A stretch of 64,000 bases of DNA. Source: a bacterium (GTDB lineage: Bacteria; Zhuqueibacterota; Zhuqueibacteria; Residuimicrobiales; Residuimicrobiaceae). Shown piece after piece: positions 40,032 to 48,754 of the stretch; the first letter of the stretch is position 1, and every line of letters begins with the position of its first letter. The notes below the pieces were generated by a model. It did no database searches, was not told the DNA's origin, and saw nothing but the letters and a program-made list of their open reading frames with translations. The position numbers and the translations under genes are program-made. The DNA lies in NCBI GenBank assembly GCA_029565685.1, contig JAKQNR010000021.1, forward strand, positions 332,929 to 396,928. Direction: 5' to 3'.

Positions 40032-40118
40032 AGCGCGCCAGGCGTCGTCCAGGGTGGCGTCCTCTTTTTTTGTTTTCGTACTTTTTCCTTTCTTGTTCAG
40101 TGGCCGGGAGGGAGGCGT

Positions 40119-40331
40119 TCACAGAAGCTTGAGGATTTCGTCAAGAGTCGGGAATCGGCCGGTCGCTTGTTTAGAATAAATCTTCTGTCCATCGCGGAAC
40201 ACTTCAAAAACGCCGCCGCTGGATTCGATGAATGTGACAGAAACGTTTTTCTCTTTTTTCAGTGCATCAGCCAAACTGGCTGCTCTCGGGTAATAGTTTC
40301 ATTGGGTGCAGTATTCGATGGCGATTTTCAT
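40119..40331 (-). CDS. SelW-like (Rdx family) selenoprotein, Sec at codon 11
   Basis: 70 residues when the TGA at 40299-40301 is read as selenocysteine. The product begins MKIAIEYCTQ-U-NYYPRAASL with a C-x-x-U redox motif (C8/U11) where Rdx/SelW/SelT/SelH proteins have CxxU or CxxC. The rest also fits the family: LADALKKE, then SSGGVFEVFRDGQ and IYSKQATGRFPTLDEI. A SECIS-like hairpin begins 16 bases after the TGA. GGATG lies before the ATG. The stop overlaps the GTG start of the TPR gene. Likely a cytoplasmic thioredoxin-fold redox protein. The selenocysteine machinery (selA, selB, selC, selD) is not in this window. Confidence 0.85.
40268..40282 (-). promoter_or_regulatory. Bacterial SECIS-like hairpin
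   Basis: Read on the minus strand, CAGCC (40282-40278), loop AGTTT, GGCTG (40272-40268); the stem can also be drawn as CAGCCA/TGGCTG with loop GTT. The loop starts 21-22 bases after the UGA and has G among its first two bases, which agrees with the described bacterial SECIS consensus. It lies inside the coding region, as bacterial SECIS elements do. Confidence 0.65.
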
Positions 40332-40411
40332 GGTCATCCTTTTTTTAGTGTTGTGTTTACGTCCATTCCGGCGCCGTCTTGTCGGCGCAGGTTGAGCTTT
40401 GCCATGCAAAC

Positions 40412-41530
40412 CTAGTCCAGTAGGTTTTGCGGATTCAACCGCTGCAGTTCTTTGAGCACAAACAGACCGTCTTTGCGGATCAGCCGGTCGTCGAAATAGA
40501 TCTCGCCGCCGCCGTACTCCGGCGTCTGGATGCATACCATATCCCAGTGCACCTGGGAGCGGTTTCCGTTGAAAGCGTTGTCATAGCTGTTGCCTGGGGT
40601 AAAATGAAACGAACCGCTGATCTTTTCATCGAATAAAATGTCGAGCATCGGCCGGGTGATGTGCGGATTCAACCCCAGGGCGAATTCACCGATATACCGG
40701 CTGCCCTCGTCTGTGTCCAGTACGGCGTTGAGAAGCTCACTCTTGTCTGATTTGGCGCGGATGATTTTGCCGTTGCGAAAGACCAGTTCCACATTCTCAT
40801 GCACCACGCTCTGGTAGATGGTCGGAGCGGTGAACCGGACCCGTCCGTTTACCGAATCGCGCACCGGCGCGGTAAAGATTTCGCCGTCCGGCAGGTTGTG
40901 GGATCCGCTGCACGGGATCACCGGAATATTCTTGATGGAGAACGACAGATCTGTGCCCGGACCGGTGATGCGCACCCGGTCGGTTCGGCGCATCAGGGCG
41001 GCCAGGTTTTTCATCGCCCGCTCCATTCTGCGATAATCCAGCGTGCACACGTCAAAGTAGAATTGTGTAAACGCTTCGGTGCTCATTCTGGCCAGCTGCG
41101 CCATGCCAGGGTTGGGCCAGCGCAGTACCACCCATTTGGTCCGAGGGACGCGGATGTCCAGGTGTACGGGCTTCCACCAATGCTGCTGATAGAGCTTCAT
41201 TTGCTCAGTCGCCACATCGGACATTTCCATGGCGTTCTGCTGGCCGCGCAGACTCACATACGCGTGCATCTCCTGCATGCGCTGCGCCTCCCACTGACCG
41301 ATGGCCGACATGGAGGTGGAAGAGGCCTGTCGATAGAGTTCGCGGAGCACGCGGCTCTCTTTGATCGTGACAAACGGCACCGCGCCCACCTGATGGGCCG
41401 CTCGCATCACAGCGATGACCATGTCGGACGGAATGTCGATGGCCTCTATGAGGATTTTTTCCCCTTTTCTGAGCCGTGTGGAGTGGCGGACGATGAGTCG
41501 GGCTAGTCGGTCGTAACGGGGATCGTTCAC
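40412..41530 (-). CDS. M29-family aminopeptidase (aminopeptidase T type)
   Basis: 372 residues. It matches M29 metallo-aminopeptidases: IEAIDIPSDMVIAVMRAAHQ near the N-terminus, TGPGTDLSFSI, the metal-binding region NLPDGEIFTAP, GEFALGLNPHI, and the C-terminal GNRSQVHWDMV. These enzymes release N-terminal residues from peptides using two metal ions in the cytoplasm. The start is GTG 41530 with AAAGGA upstream; a longer frame to 41617 overlaps the promoter region. A near-consensus promoter lies about 75-105 bases upstream. The selenoprotein gene follows 80 bases after the stop. Confidence 0.9.
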   Translation of the reverse strand: MNDPRYDRLARLIVRHSTRLRKGEKILIEAIDIPSDMVIAVMRAAHQVGAVPFVTIKESRVLRELYRQASSTSMSAIGQWEAQRMQEMHAYVSLRGQQNAMEMSDVATEQMKLYQQHWWKPVHLDIRVPRTKWVVLRWPNPGMAQLARMSTEAFTQFYFDVCTLDYRRMERAMKNLAALMRRTDRVRITGPGTDLSFSIKNIPVIPCSGSHNLPDGEIFTAPVRDSVNGRVRFTAPTIYQSVVHENVELVFRNGKIIRAKSDKSELLNAVLDTDEGSRYIGEFALGLNPHITRPMLDILFDEKISGSFHFTPGNSYDNAFNGNRSQVHWDMVCIQTPEYGGGEIYFDDRLIRKDGLFVLKELQRLNPQNLLD

Positions 41531-41607
41531 TCGGAATCCTTTCCGTTGAGTGCCGGTTGATCGCTGCGAGGCTCTGTTGCTTCCCACCGCGCATCTGCAG
41601 GCCCATA

Positions 41608-41636
41608 AATATAGCAATTCCTTGATACATTGTCAA
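41608..41636 (-). promoter_or_regulatory. Near-consensus sigma-70 promoter for the minus-strand operon
   Basis: Read on the minus strand: TTGACA (41636-41631), 17-base spacer, TATATT (41613-41608). It drives leftward transcription into the M29 aminopeptidase gene and the genes after it. It lies in the divergent gap with the DUF4139 gene. Confidence 0.75.
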
Positions 41637-41747
41637 CAATTGCCGAGCAAGGGCAAAATCAATTCGTGACTTTCCACTTGCTATTTTGTGGGTTTATGGT
41701 TAATTTTAAAAAACCTATGCAGTTGGTTATCGTGGAGGGAGTGCAGA

Positions 41748-43358
41748 ATGAGAATAGAGCTGATTTTGCTGGGTTGCTGCCTGGTGGCTTGTACAGCTCT
41801 GGCGCGCGAGGTTCCAAGCACGATTACACAAGTGACTGTATATAACAGCATGGCTCTTTTACAACGTGAAGTCAAGCTTCAGCTCAACGCAGGCGAAAAT
41901 AGGATCGAGATCGGGCATCTGCCCACGACATTGATGGATGAGTCCGTGCATATCCGCCTCGGAGACGAAGGACAAGTGCAGATTTCAGACGTCAAAGTGG
42001 AACGCTGGTTTCTGGAAAAGGCGGAAGAACTGCAGGTGAAAAAGATCGAAGAGCAAATCGCCGCACTGGATCTGCAGGATTTTCAGGCGGACAATGAGAT
42101 CAAGGCGTTGAAGAGCCAGGAAAAATTTCTCACCTCCATCCAAGTGGCTGCGGATGCCAAGGCGTCGCAAGAGCTGCTGCAGGCTAAAATGGATGTGGCC
42201 TCGTGGAGTTCGACGTTGACGTTTCTGCGCAAGAATCTGACCATGGTGTACAACGAGATCACCGAGTTGGAAATGCAGCGCAAACAAATCGAAAACAAGC
42301 GGGAGGCGTTGAAGAAACAGTTGCAGCAGGTTCAATCCGCGCGCCCCAAAGAGGAAAAAAGCATTCAACTGCTGCTGCAGAGCAAGACGGCCCTGTCCAC
42401 CGGGTTGACTGTAGCTTATCTGGTCCGCGATGTCGCCTGGTCGCCCACCTATGAACTGCGGGCTCTGCCGGCGCAGGATCAGGTGGAGATGGTCTATTCC
42501 GCAGAGGTCCGCCAGAAAACCGGCGAGGAGTGGGCCGATGTGTCATTGAGCCTTTCCACGGCCACGCCGGCGTTCGGCGCTCAGGCGCCCGAGCTGCATC
42601 CATGGTATCTGAACATTTACAGGCCGGAGCCGCCGGTGCGCATGTCGAAAGCCGCTGCGGCGCCGCAGGGCCGTGTAGCGGAAGAAGCCGCACTCTACAG
42701 CGTTCAGGATGCCATCGCGCCTTCTGTCGTGGAGGCCAAGGGCGCTTCGGTTCATTTTGTCATCGCCGGGAAGCGGACTCTCAGCAGCGGCGATGAGCCG
42801 ACCAAGGTGTTGATCCGTCGCCAGGTGTTCCCGGCGGCGCTCTCCTGTCTGACGATCCCCAAGATGAGTCCGCACGCGTATCTGCAGGGCAGTTTTACAA
42901 ACAACAGCGAATATCCGCTGATCGCCGGTCCGGCCATCACCTATGTGGACGGCGATTATGTCGGCAAAAGCCATTTGCTGAATAAAGCGGTGGGAGAAAA
43001 AGTAGAGCTCTCCTTGGGCATTGATCCCAATATCAAGATCAAGCATGAGCTGGTCAAACGGTTTGAACGCAATAAGGGCATGATCAGTAAAAAGACCGAA
43101 ATCGAATATGTCTATAAAATCACCTGTGAGAATTACCGCAGCAAAACCGCCGTCCTTGCGGTTCAGGATCAGGCGCCCATCAGCCGCCATGAGGATGTGG
43201 AGGTTTCCGATATCAAGCTGACGCCCAACGCCGATGAGTGGAACAAGGAGACGGGCAAACTGACTTGGAACCTGACTGTGACGCCTAAAGAGAAAAAAGA
43301 GATTCTGATCAGTTTTGTGGTGAGCCATCCACGGGATGCGGTGATCAGCGGACTGTAA
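41748..43358 (+). CDS. DUF4139 / mucoidy-inhibitor-A-like protein
   Basis: 536 residues. Signal peptide (about 1-20, ending TALAREV). The N-terminal beta domain opens ITQVTVYNSMALLQREVKLQL, a long coiled coil follows (about 85-200, rich in Glu, Gln, Lys), then the DUF4139 beta domain (LVRDVAWSPTYELRA, QKTGEEWADVSLSLSTATP). This is the plan of MuiA-family proteins, whose activity is unknown. Start ATG 41748 has GGAGGGA upstream; an earlier in-frame ATG at 41688 lacks a signal peptide start. The stop overlaps an ATG at the next gene, so the two are coupled. Confidence 0.85.
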   Translation: MRIELILLGCCLVACTALAREVPSTITQVTVYNSMALLQREVKLQLNAGENRIEIGHLPTTLMDESVHIRLGDEGQVQISDVKVERWFLEKAEELQVKKIEEQIAALDLQDFQADNEIKALKSQEKFLTSIQVAADAKASQELLQAKMDVASWSSTLTFLRKNLTMVYNEITELEMQRKQIENKREALKKQLQQVQSARPKEEKSIQLLLQSKTALSTGLTVAYLVRDVAWSPTYELRALPAQDQVEMVYSAEVRQKTGEEWADVSLSLSTATPAFGAQAPELHPWYLNIYRPEPPVRMSKAAAAPQGRVAEEAALYSVQDAIAPSVVEAKGASVHFVIAGKRTLSSGDEPTKVLIRRQVFPAALSCLTIPKMSPHAYLQGSFTNNSEYPLIAGPAITYVDGDYVGKSHLLNKAVGEKVELSLGIDPNIKIKHELVKRFERNKGMISKKTEIEYVYKITCENYRSKTAVLAVQDQAPISRHEDVEVSDIKLTPNADEWNKETGKLTWNLTVTPKEKKEILISFVVSHPRDAVISGL

Positions 43359-43369
43359 TGGAGACATCA

Positions 43370-44509
43370 ATGTCTATGTCGCGTAAAGAATTCATCCACA
43401 CCGCTGCCAAAGGTGCGGCGGTCGCCGGTGCCGCTTCTTTGACCGCTGCCTCCGCGTCAGCGGTGGAGAAAAAAATGTCCGCAGGCGGATTCAAGGTAAC
43501 GATAAAAACCAAGCGGCTGGATTTGCGTCATGCCTGGACGATCAGCCGCAACACCAGCACGTTCAAAGAATATGCATTCGTCAAGCTGGAAAAGGACGGT
43601 GTTTTTGGCCTGGGGGAAGCGGCGCACAACGTGCGCTACGGAGAAAGCCTCGAGTCCACGGTGGCCACGATCGAAAAGGCGAGCCCGATTCTGCAAAGCT
43701 GCGATCCCTGGAAATACGTCGATGTCAACGCCGCGGTCCAGAACGTGTGTGAAGGCCAGACCGCGGCCAAAGCCGGAATCGATATCGCTCTGATGGATTG
43801 GCTCTGCAAATGGTTGGGCATCCCGTTGTATCAGTTCTGGGGCCTGGATCCCCGCAAGGCGCCGCAGACCACTTTTTCAATCGGCATCGACACCATGGAA
43901 ATGGTAAAGCAAAAGGTGGAAGAGGCGGCGCCTTATCCGTTGCTGAAAATCAAAATGGGCAAAGACAACGACGAAGAGGTGTTGGCCGCCGTCCGCAGCG
44001 TCACGCAAAAGACGTTGCGTGTGGACGCCAATGAAGGCTGGAAGGACAAGGAACTGGCGTTGCGCAAGGTGGAATGGCTGGCGCAAAACGGTGTGGATCT
44101 AGTAGAGCAGCCCATGCCGGCGCACATGCTGGAGGAGACGGCCTGGGTGAAAGAACGGGCGACCATCCCCATCATCGCCGATGAGTCGGTCAAGACCAGC
44201 CAGGATATTCCTGCGCTGGCGCAGGCTTTTGACGGCATCAATATCAAAGTGGACAAGGCCGGAGGACTGCAGGAGTCGTTGCGGATGATCTGGATGGCGC
44301 GGTCTTTGGGCATGAAGATCATGTTGGGCTGCATGGTCTCCAGCTCCCTGTCCATCACCGCTGCGGCGCATCTGTCGCCGTTGACCGACTTTCCTGATCT
44401 GGACGGCAATCTGCTGCTGGCCCATGATCCTTTTCAAGGGGTGACGGTGAGAGAGGGGTGGCTGATTCTGCCCGACAAACCGGGCCTGGGCGTAACTGGA
44501 GATTTTTAA
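43370..44509 (+). CDS. Tat-exported enolase-superfamily enzyme (dipeptide epimerase-like)
   Basis: 379 residues. The N-terminus SRKEFIHTAAKGAAVAGAAS is a Tat-like signal with Arg-Lys in place of Arg-Arg. The rest is a mandelate racemase / muconate lactonising-type barrel: catalytic Lys in LKIKMGKD, metal ligands in RVDANEGW, VEQPM and IADES, and the second catalytic Lys in INIKVDKAGG. The KxK plus later Lys pattern fits L-Ala-D/L-Glu-type dipeptide epimerases. Export would place peptide epimerisation outside the cytoplasm, for example on cell-wall peptides. ATG 43358 and 43376 are alternative starts; TGGAGA lies before 43370. Confidence 0.85.
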   Translation: MSMSRKEFIHTAAKGAAVAGAASLTAASASAVEKKMSAGGFKVTIKTKRLDLRHAWTISRNTSTFKEYAFVKLEKDGVFGLGEAAHNVRYGESLESTVATIEKASPILQSCDPWKYVDVNAAVQNVCEGQTAAKAGIDIALMDWLCKWLGIPLYQFWGLDPRKAPQTTFSIGIDTMEMVKQKVEEAAPYPLLKIKMGKDNDEEVLAAVRSVTQKTLRVDANEGWKDKELALRKVEWLAQNGVDLVEQPMPAHMLEETAWVKERATIPIIADESVKTSQDIPALAQAFDGINIKVDKAGGLQESLRMIWMARSLGMKIMLGCMVSSSLSITAAAHLSPLTDFPDLDGNLLLAHDPFQGVTVREGWLILPDKPGLGVTGDF

Positions 44510-44569
44510 GCCGCCGAAAGCGGCTGCAGCCCATCGACAAGCCTATAACCAATAGCACAGGCCTGAACC

Positions 44570-45226
44570 ATGATGTCGCTCGCTAAAAAAGAAGAACATG
44601 TGCTGCAGCAGATGCAACAGCATCTGCTGCAAACGCAGCTGTGTCTGCATTCGTGCAGAAAGCTGTTCGATCGCTATCTGGATAACGATGCCGCCGCCTG
44701 TGAGGCGCTATGGCTGGAAGTGCAGGATAGCGAACATCAGGCCGATGTGCTGCGCAGGTCGGTATACGATCTGTTGAGCGAGGGCGCCTTCCTGCCTCTG
44801 TTGCGCGGCGATCTGCATCGCTTGGTGGACGCCTTGGATGACGTGGCCGGCGTCGGCGAAGATTTGACCGACAAGCTGGTCTGCGAGCATCCGGCGCTGC
44901 CGGCCGTCGTGGTGCCGCCGCTGCAGAGCATTTTCGACAAGACCATGAATCAGTTGGAAGAGATGGTTCAGGTGGTGCAGCTGTTTTTGCGCGATCATAC
45001 CGCGGTCAGCGTCAGAGCGCATGAAGGCCTGCAACGGATTCTGACCATGGAGCACGAGATCGATCTGATCGAACACCAGCTGACACGATCCCTGTTTGCT
45101 TCGGGACTGTCCCTGGCGGAAAAAATGCATGTCAAACAGGTGTTGTCGCAAATGGCAGAGATCTCCAACCGGATCGAGGATGTAGTCGATTGCTTGGCAG
45201 AGATCATGATCAAGTTCCAGGCCTGA
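44570..45226 (+). CDS. DUF47-family phosphate-transport accessory protein
   Basis: 218 residues, all helical, PhoU-like. Typical segments are DSEHQADVLRRSVYDLL, LHRLVDALDDVAGVGEDLTDK and MAEISNRIEDVVDCLAEI. DUF47 proteins are usually encoded directly before a Pit-type phosphate transporter and are thought to tune it; the same arrangement is found here, with the pit gene starting 10 bases after the stop. Cytoplasmic. Confidence 0.92.
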   Translation: MMSLAKKEEHVLQQMQQHLLQTQLCLHSCRKLFDRYLDNDAAACEALWLEVQDSEHQADVLRRSVYDLLSEGAFLPLLRGDLHRLVDALDDVAGVGEDLTDKLVCEHPALPAVVVPPLQSIFDKTMNQLEEMVQVVQLFLRDHTAVSVRAHEGLQRILTMEHEIDLIEHQLTRSLFASGLSLAEKMHVKQVLSQMAEISNRIEDVVDCLAEIMIKFQA

Positions 45227-45235
45227 GTCTAAAAG

Positions 45236-46168
45236 ATGTGGCCATTCACCAGCGGCGCCGTTCTCGGTTGGGCGTTGGGCGCCAATGACGCCTCCAATGT
45301 CTTTGGCACGGCGGTGGCGACGCGATTGATTCGTTTTCGCACCGCCGCCATCCTGCTCATCATTTTTCTGTTGATCGGCGCTGTGCACGAAGGCCCCAAA
45401 TGCATGACCACGGTCAACGCGGTGGCGCAGACCACTGCGACCACCGCGTTTCTGGCGACTTTGAGCGCCGGAGTGGTGATGCTGATTATGTCGGTGCTGG
45501 CGCTGCCCGCCTCTTCCTCTCAAGCTGTGATCGGCGCTCTGCTGTTCATCGGCTGTACGGATGGCGCGCCGGACTGGGGCGTGCTGGTCAAGATCGGCTT
45601 GTGCTGGCTGTTGACGCCGGTTTCCGCCGGCTTGTTGAGCGCGCTGCTGTACGCGGCGCTCGGAGTGTTAATGCGGCCGCTGATCAGCCATGTGATATGG
45701 CGTACGGCGGTTTTGCGCTACGCCGTGATTCTGACCGGCTGCTATGGCGCGTACAGCCTGGGCAGCAACAACGTAGCCAATGTCTTCGGCGTTTATGTGG
45801 GCGCCGGCATGCTCAGCGCCCAATCCGCCGCTGTGTACGGCGGACTGACCATTGCGCTGGGCGTAGCCACCTACAGCCGCAAAGTGATGATGACCGTGGG
45901 CCGGGATATCGTTCCTTTGGACGCGTTTTCCGCTTTCATCAGCGTGCTGGCCCTGGCGATTTCAACCCATCTTTTCACCCAGATCGGCGTTCCGGTCTCC
46001 AGCACCCAGGCGGTGGTGGGTTCGGTGTTGGGTCTTGGTGTGCTTAAGGACAGCTCGAAAATCAACATGAAAATCGTCGGCAGGATCGTCTCCGGCTGGG
46101 TGGCGACGCCGCTGGCCGGCTGGCTGGTGTGCCTGTTGCTCTTTACACTCATGAACGTTTTTATTTAA
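45236..46168 (+). CDS. pit: Pit-type low-affinity inorganic phosphate transporter
   Basis: 310 residues, about nine transmembrane helices. The two inverted PHO4 repeats are marked by ALGANDASNVFGTA near residue 13 and SLGSNNVANVFGVY near 180, and each half has an SSSQA/SSTQA motif (PASSSQAVIG, PVSSTQAVVGS). The length is on the short side for the family but complete. It moves phosphate with H+ or Na+ across the inner membrane. It pairs with the DUF47 gene before it. The next gene follows 12 bases after the stop. Confidence 0.95.
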   Translation: MWPFTSGAVLGWALGANDASNVFGTAVATRLIRFRTAAILLIIFLLIGAVHEGPKCMTTVNAVAQTTATTAFLATLSAGVVMLIMSVLALPASSSQAVIGALLFIGCTDGAPDWGVLVKIGLCWLLTPVSAGLLSALLYAALGVLMRPLISHVIWRTAVLRYAVILTGCYGAYSLGSNNVANVFGVYVGAGMLSAQSAAVYGGLTIALGVATYSRKVMMTVGRDIVPLDAFSAFISVLALAISTHLFTQIGVPVSSTQAVVGSVLGLGVLKDSSKINMKIVGRIVSGWVATPLAGWLVCLLLFTLMNVFI

Positions 46169-46179
46169 TTCTCATTACA

Positions 46180-47103
46180 ATGGACTCTACGGAAATCAAC
46201 GCCATGGATCAATTGGATCTTTTTTCTCAAGCGGATGAGCATCTGGAGGCTGCGCATCAGGCGCTGCTCAAGGCCGATTTCAGCGCCGCCAGAAAAGAGC
46301 TGCAGATCGCCCGTTCTATCAATCCCTTCTTAGCGAACCTGGACGCCACCGCACATGTGGTGGACTATTTTGCTAAATTTTTTAAAAGAGCTAAAAATCC
46401 CGCCGAGGCCCTGGCCGCGGTGTTTCAGGATATTCCGCAGGCGGTGCAGAAGAATACGCTGCTGATCCGGGAGGCCGATCTGGTTGAGCAGATGATGGCG
46501 CAGATGGCGTTCAGCCAGGTCAAGGCGGCCCGGCCGTTTGTCGACAGCGGCAAGGTGCTGCACTGGGGATTCTGTTACACCCTGACCCGTCAGTTCAACA
46601 AAGCGGAAAAAGCCTTTAAAGAAACATTGCAGTCCGTCAAAGAGCAGCGCGCCGACCTCTGGGGGTATTATGCCGATCTCTGTTACCTGATGAGTGATTT
46701 GCGTCAAGCTCAGCGCGCCTATGTCCGCAGCCTGCTGATCGATCCTCAGGCGATCGATCTGTATCGGGTCAAACTGCCTGGCCTGAAGCAACTCTATCTC
46801 GAGTTGCGCGAGCAGTACAAAGAAGCGGAGGCTCGCAGCCTGTTGTTGTTTGAAGGCTGGAGCCGTGAGCTGTTGGTTTTTTCCCAAACCGGCCGTTCCC
46901 ACGATCCGCTCGCCGAACCCTTTCGGGCGATGCTGAAAAAACCGCTGCCCAAGGATAAAGCCGGCAAGCTGCATCGCTTTTCTCTCCACGTTTACATCGA
47001 CCAGATGAACGCCCAGGTGGATGTGAACAATCGCGAAAAAATGCAGGCCATCGACAAGGCGCTGTTCAGCCGCTATCTGGAATTGCTGCAGAAGAAAGAA
47101 TAG
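46180..47103 (+). CDS. TPR-like repeat protein, function unknown
   Basis: 307 residues, all helical, no signal peptide. TPR-like pairs occur at about 12-45 (ADEHLEAAHQALLKADFSAARKE) and about 130-215 (LTRQFNKAEKAFKETLQSV, YADLCYLMSDLRQAQRAYV). The C-terminal third has a conserved-looking DKAGKLHRFSLHVYIDQMNA without a known match. Start ATG 46180 was preferred over an in-frame 46129, which overlaps the transporter gene. It may be cotranscribed with pit. Confidence 0.75.
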   Translation: MDSTEINAMDQLDLFSQADEHLEAAHQALLKADFSAARKELQIARSINPFLANLDATAHVVDYFAKFFKRAKNPAEALAAVFQDIPQAVQKNTLLIREADLVEQMMAQMAFSQVKAARPFVDSGKVLHWGFCYTLTRQFNKAEKAFKETLQSVKEQRADLWGYYADLCYLMSDLRQAQRAYVRSLLIDPQAIDLYRVKLPGLKQLYLELREQYKEAEARSLLLFEGWSRELLVFSQTGRSHDPLAEPFRAMLKKPLPKDKAGKLHRFSLHVYIDQMNAQVDVNNREKMQAIDKALFSRYLELLQKKE

Positions 47104-47188
47104 GCCGGCGCCGGTCTTCACGCACAGCGACGCGGTTGCCAACCCTGCGCCGGTTCGAAACGGCACATCACTATTCTTCGAGGTATCC

Positions 47189-48085
47189 ATGAATCAGCCC
47201 CGCTACCAAGGCATCGTGGTGCCGATCCTTTCGCCGGTGGATGAGCACGGGCGACTGGACGAGCCCCATCTGCGCGCCCTGACCAACCATCTCCTCGAGG
47301 GCGGTGTGCACGGCATTTTCGTCAACAGCACCACGGGTGAAGGCCTGTGCCTGATCGATGAGGATAAGAACCACGCTCTCGAGTGCGTGATCGATCAGGT
47401 TCGCGGCCGCGTTCCAGTGTACGCCGGCGTCAGCGACACCAGCGTGGTGCGCGCGCTCGATCAGATCCGCATCGCCGAGCGGCTGGGCGCCGACGTGCTG
47501 GTGGCCCATCCGCCGTTCTATTTCCCCCCCAACGATCAGAGCGAACTGTACCGTTACTTTGTCGCGCTCGCCCAGGCGGCGAGCAAGCCGCTGATGTTGT
47601 ATAATATTCCGTTTACCACCAAAGCCTTTATCGAGTTGAACACCGTACAGCGATTGATGCAGGTGGAGAACATCATTGGCATCAAGGACAGTTCTGTGGA
47701 TTGGGTGTATCTGATGAATCTGATCTGCCTGAAAAAAACGCGGCCGGATTGGAGCATCTTTATCGGAAAAACCCACATGTGGGCCGCCGGAATCCTCTCC
47801 GGAGCGGACGGTGGATTAGACGGCATCTCCAATCTCATCCCTGCCCGCTGCGTCCGTCTGTATGAAGCGATCGTGGCCAAATCACCGCAATGCTACGCGC
47901 TGCAGGCGGAGATCAACGAGATCTTTCGCGTGTACGAATGCAAGTCGTTCCTCGGCGGCATCAAGGCGGCCGTGTCGTTCCTGGGCCTGTGCCGGCCCGA
48001 CACCATCGCACCGACTCTGCCGGCCGACGAAGCGGAGAAAGACAAAATCAAAGCCCTGTTGCAGCGCCATCATCTTCTGCCGTAA
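47189..48085 (+). CDS. DapA/NanA-family aldolase
   Basis: 298 residues, a full (beta/alpha)8 barrel of the dihydrodipicolinate synthase / N-acetylneuraminate lyase family. The Schiff-base lysine is K166 in GIKDSS, the catalytic tyrosine Y138 in LYNIP, and the substrate loop NSTTGEG near 47. It cleaves or forms bonds to pyruvate. True DapA enzymes are usually beside lysine genes; here the neighbours are an esterase and a glycoside hydrolase, which suits breakdown of a sugar acid. The exact substrate cannot be read. Confidence 0.9.
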   Translation: MNQPRYQGIVVPILSPVDEHGRLDEPHLRALTNHLLEGGVHGIFVNSTTGEGLCLIDEDKNHALECVIDQVRGRVPVYAGVSDTSVVRALDQIRIAERLGADVLVAHPPFYFPPNDQSELYRYFVALAQAASKPLMLYNIPFTTKAFIELNTVQRLMQVENIIGIKDSSVDWVYLMNLICLKKTRPDWSIFIGKTHMWAAGILSGADGGLDGISNLIPARCVRLYEAIVAKSPQCYALQAEINEIFRVYECKSFLGGIKAAVSFLGLCRPDTIAPTLPADEAEKDKIKALLQRHHLLP

Positions 48086-48094
48086 GGAAACCCC

Positions 48095-48697
48095 ATGAAA
48101 GCAACCGTCCGTTTTCCCTATGCCCTGTTGATTGCTCTTTTTGCTTTGTTCATCGCCGTGATCGCGCTGTATCGGGCCAACATCGCACACCAATTGGCCC
48201 TGTCCGATCTGAGCATCGAAGAGTCCAACGCCCTGATCACGCCGCTGTACGATGAAAGCGACGGCAGCTGGACTTATCTGGCGGTGTATGAGCTTTCGGT
48301 CGCCAATTTATCCGGTCCGCCTGTGCACTGGCTGAGCATCGGGCCGGCGCAGGATGCCGGCGGATTCCTGAAGGGGTTGAAAAACGGCGGCATCGTCTCC
48401 CCGGCGCTCTCCTATCGGGCTTTTCTCTGCGCGCCCACCCTGGCGGATCTGCAGGCCGACCCCAAACTGATCCGAGGGGTGACTGAAAAGCCGATCACCG
48501 GCACGACGCCGCTTGACTACACCCTGGCAGCCGGAGAGAATCGGACGCTGCGCGTGGGCGTCATCGTTCAAACGTTCGACGCACAGCAAACCGCTCTGGC
48601 CGATATGGTTCTGTTTTCGCTGGATCTTTTTTTTGATCATCATCGCCGCTATACGTTCCGTCGTGGTTTTCCCGTGCAGCCGCTTAAGGCTGAATAG
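48095..48697 (+). CDS. Membrane-anchored protein of unknown function
   Basis: 200 residues. One N-terminal transmembrane helix (about 8-28), then a soluble domain of mixed beta character (YLAVYELSVANLSGPPVHW, LRVGVIVQTFDAQ) with no motif I recognise. The start lies 10 bases after the aldolase stop with AAGGAAA upstream. It probably faces the periplasm. Function unknown. Confidence 0.65.
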   Translation: MKATVRFPYALLIALFALFIAVIALYRANIAHQLALSDLSIEESNALITPLYDESDGSWTYLAVYELSVANLSGPPVHWLSIGPAQDAGGFLKGLKNGGIVSPALSYRAFLCAPTLADLQADPKLIRGVTEKPITGTTPLDYTLAAGENRTLRVGVIVQTFDAQQTALADMVLFSLDLFFDHHRRYTFRRGFPVQPLKAE

Positions 48698-48754
48698 TCC
48701 GTTCGCTGTCCGCGAACCGGCCATTGCCGCTTGTCACTTCCACAAGGAGTTAGT

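Noticed and set aside
40299..40331. The TGA in the SelW-like gene taken as a nonsense mutation (pseudogene)
   Set aside because: The TGA sits exactly at the redox position of a CxxU family, the downstream sequence is intact, and a SECIS-like hairpin follows.
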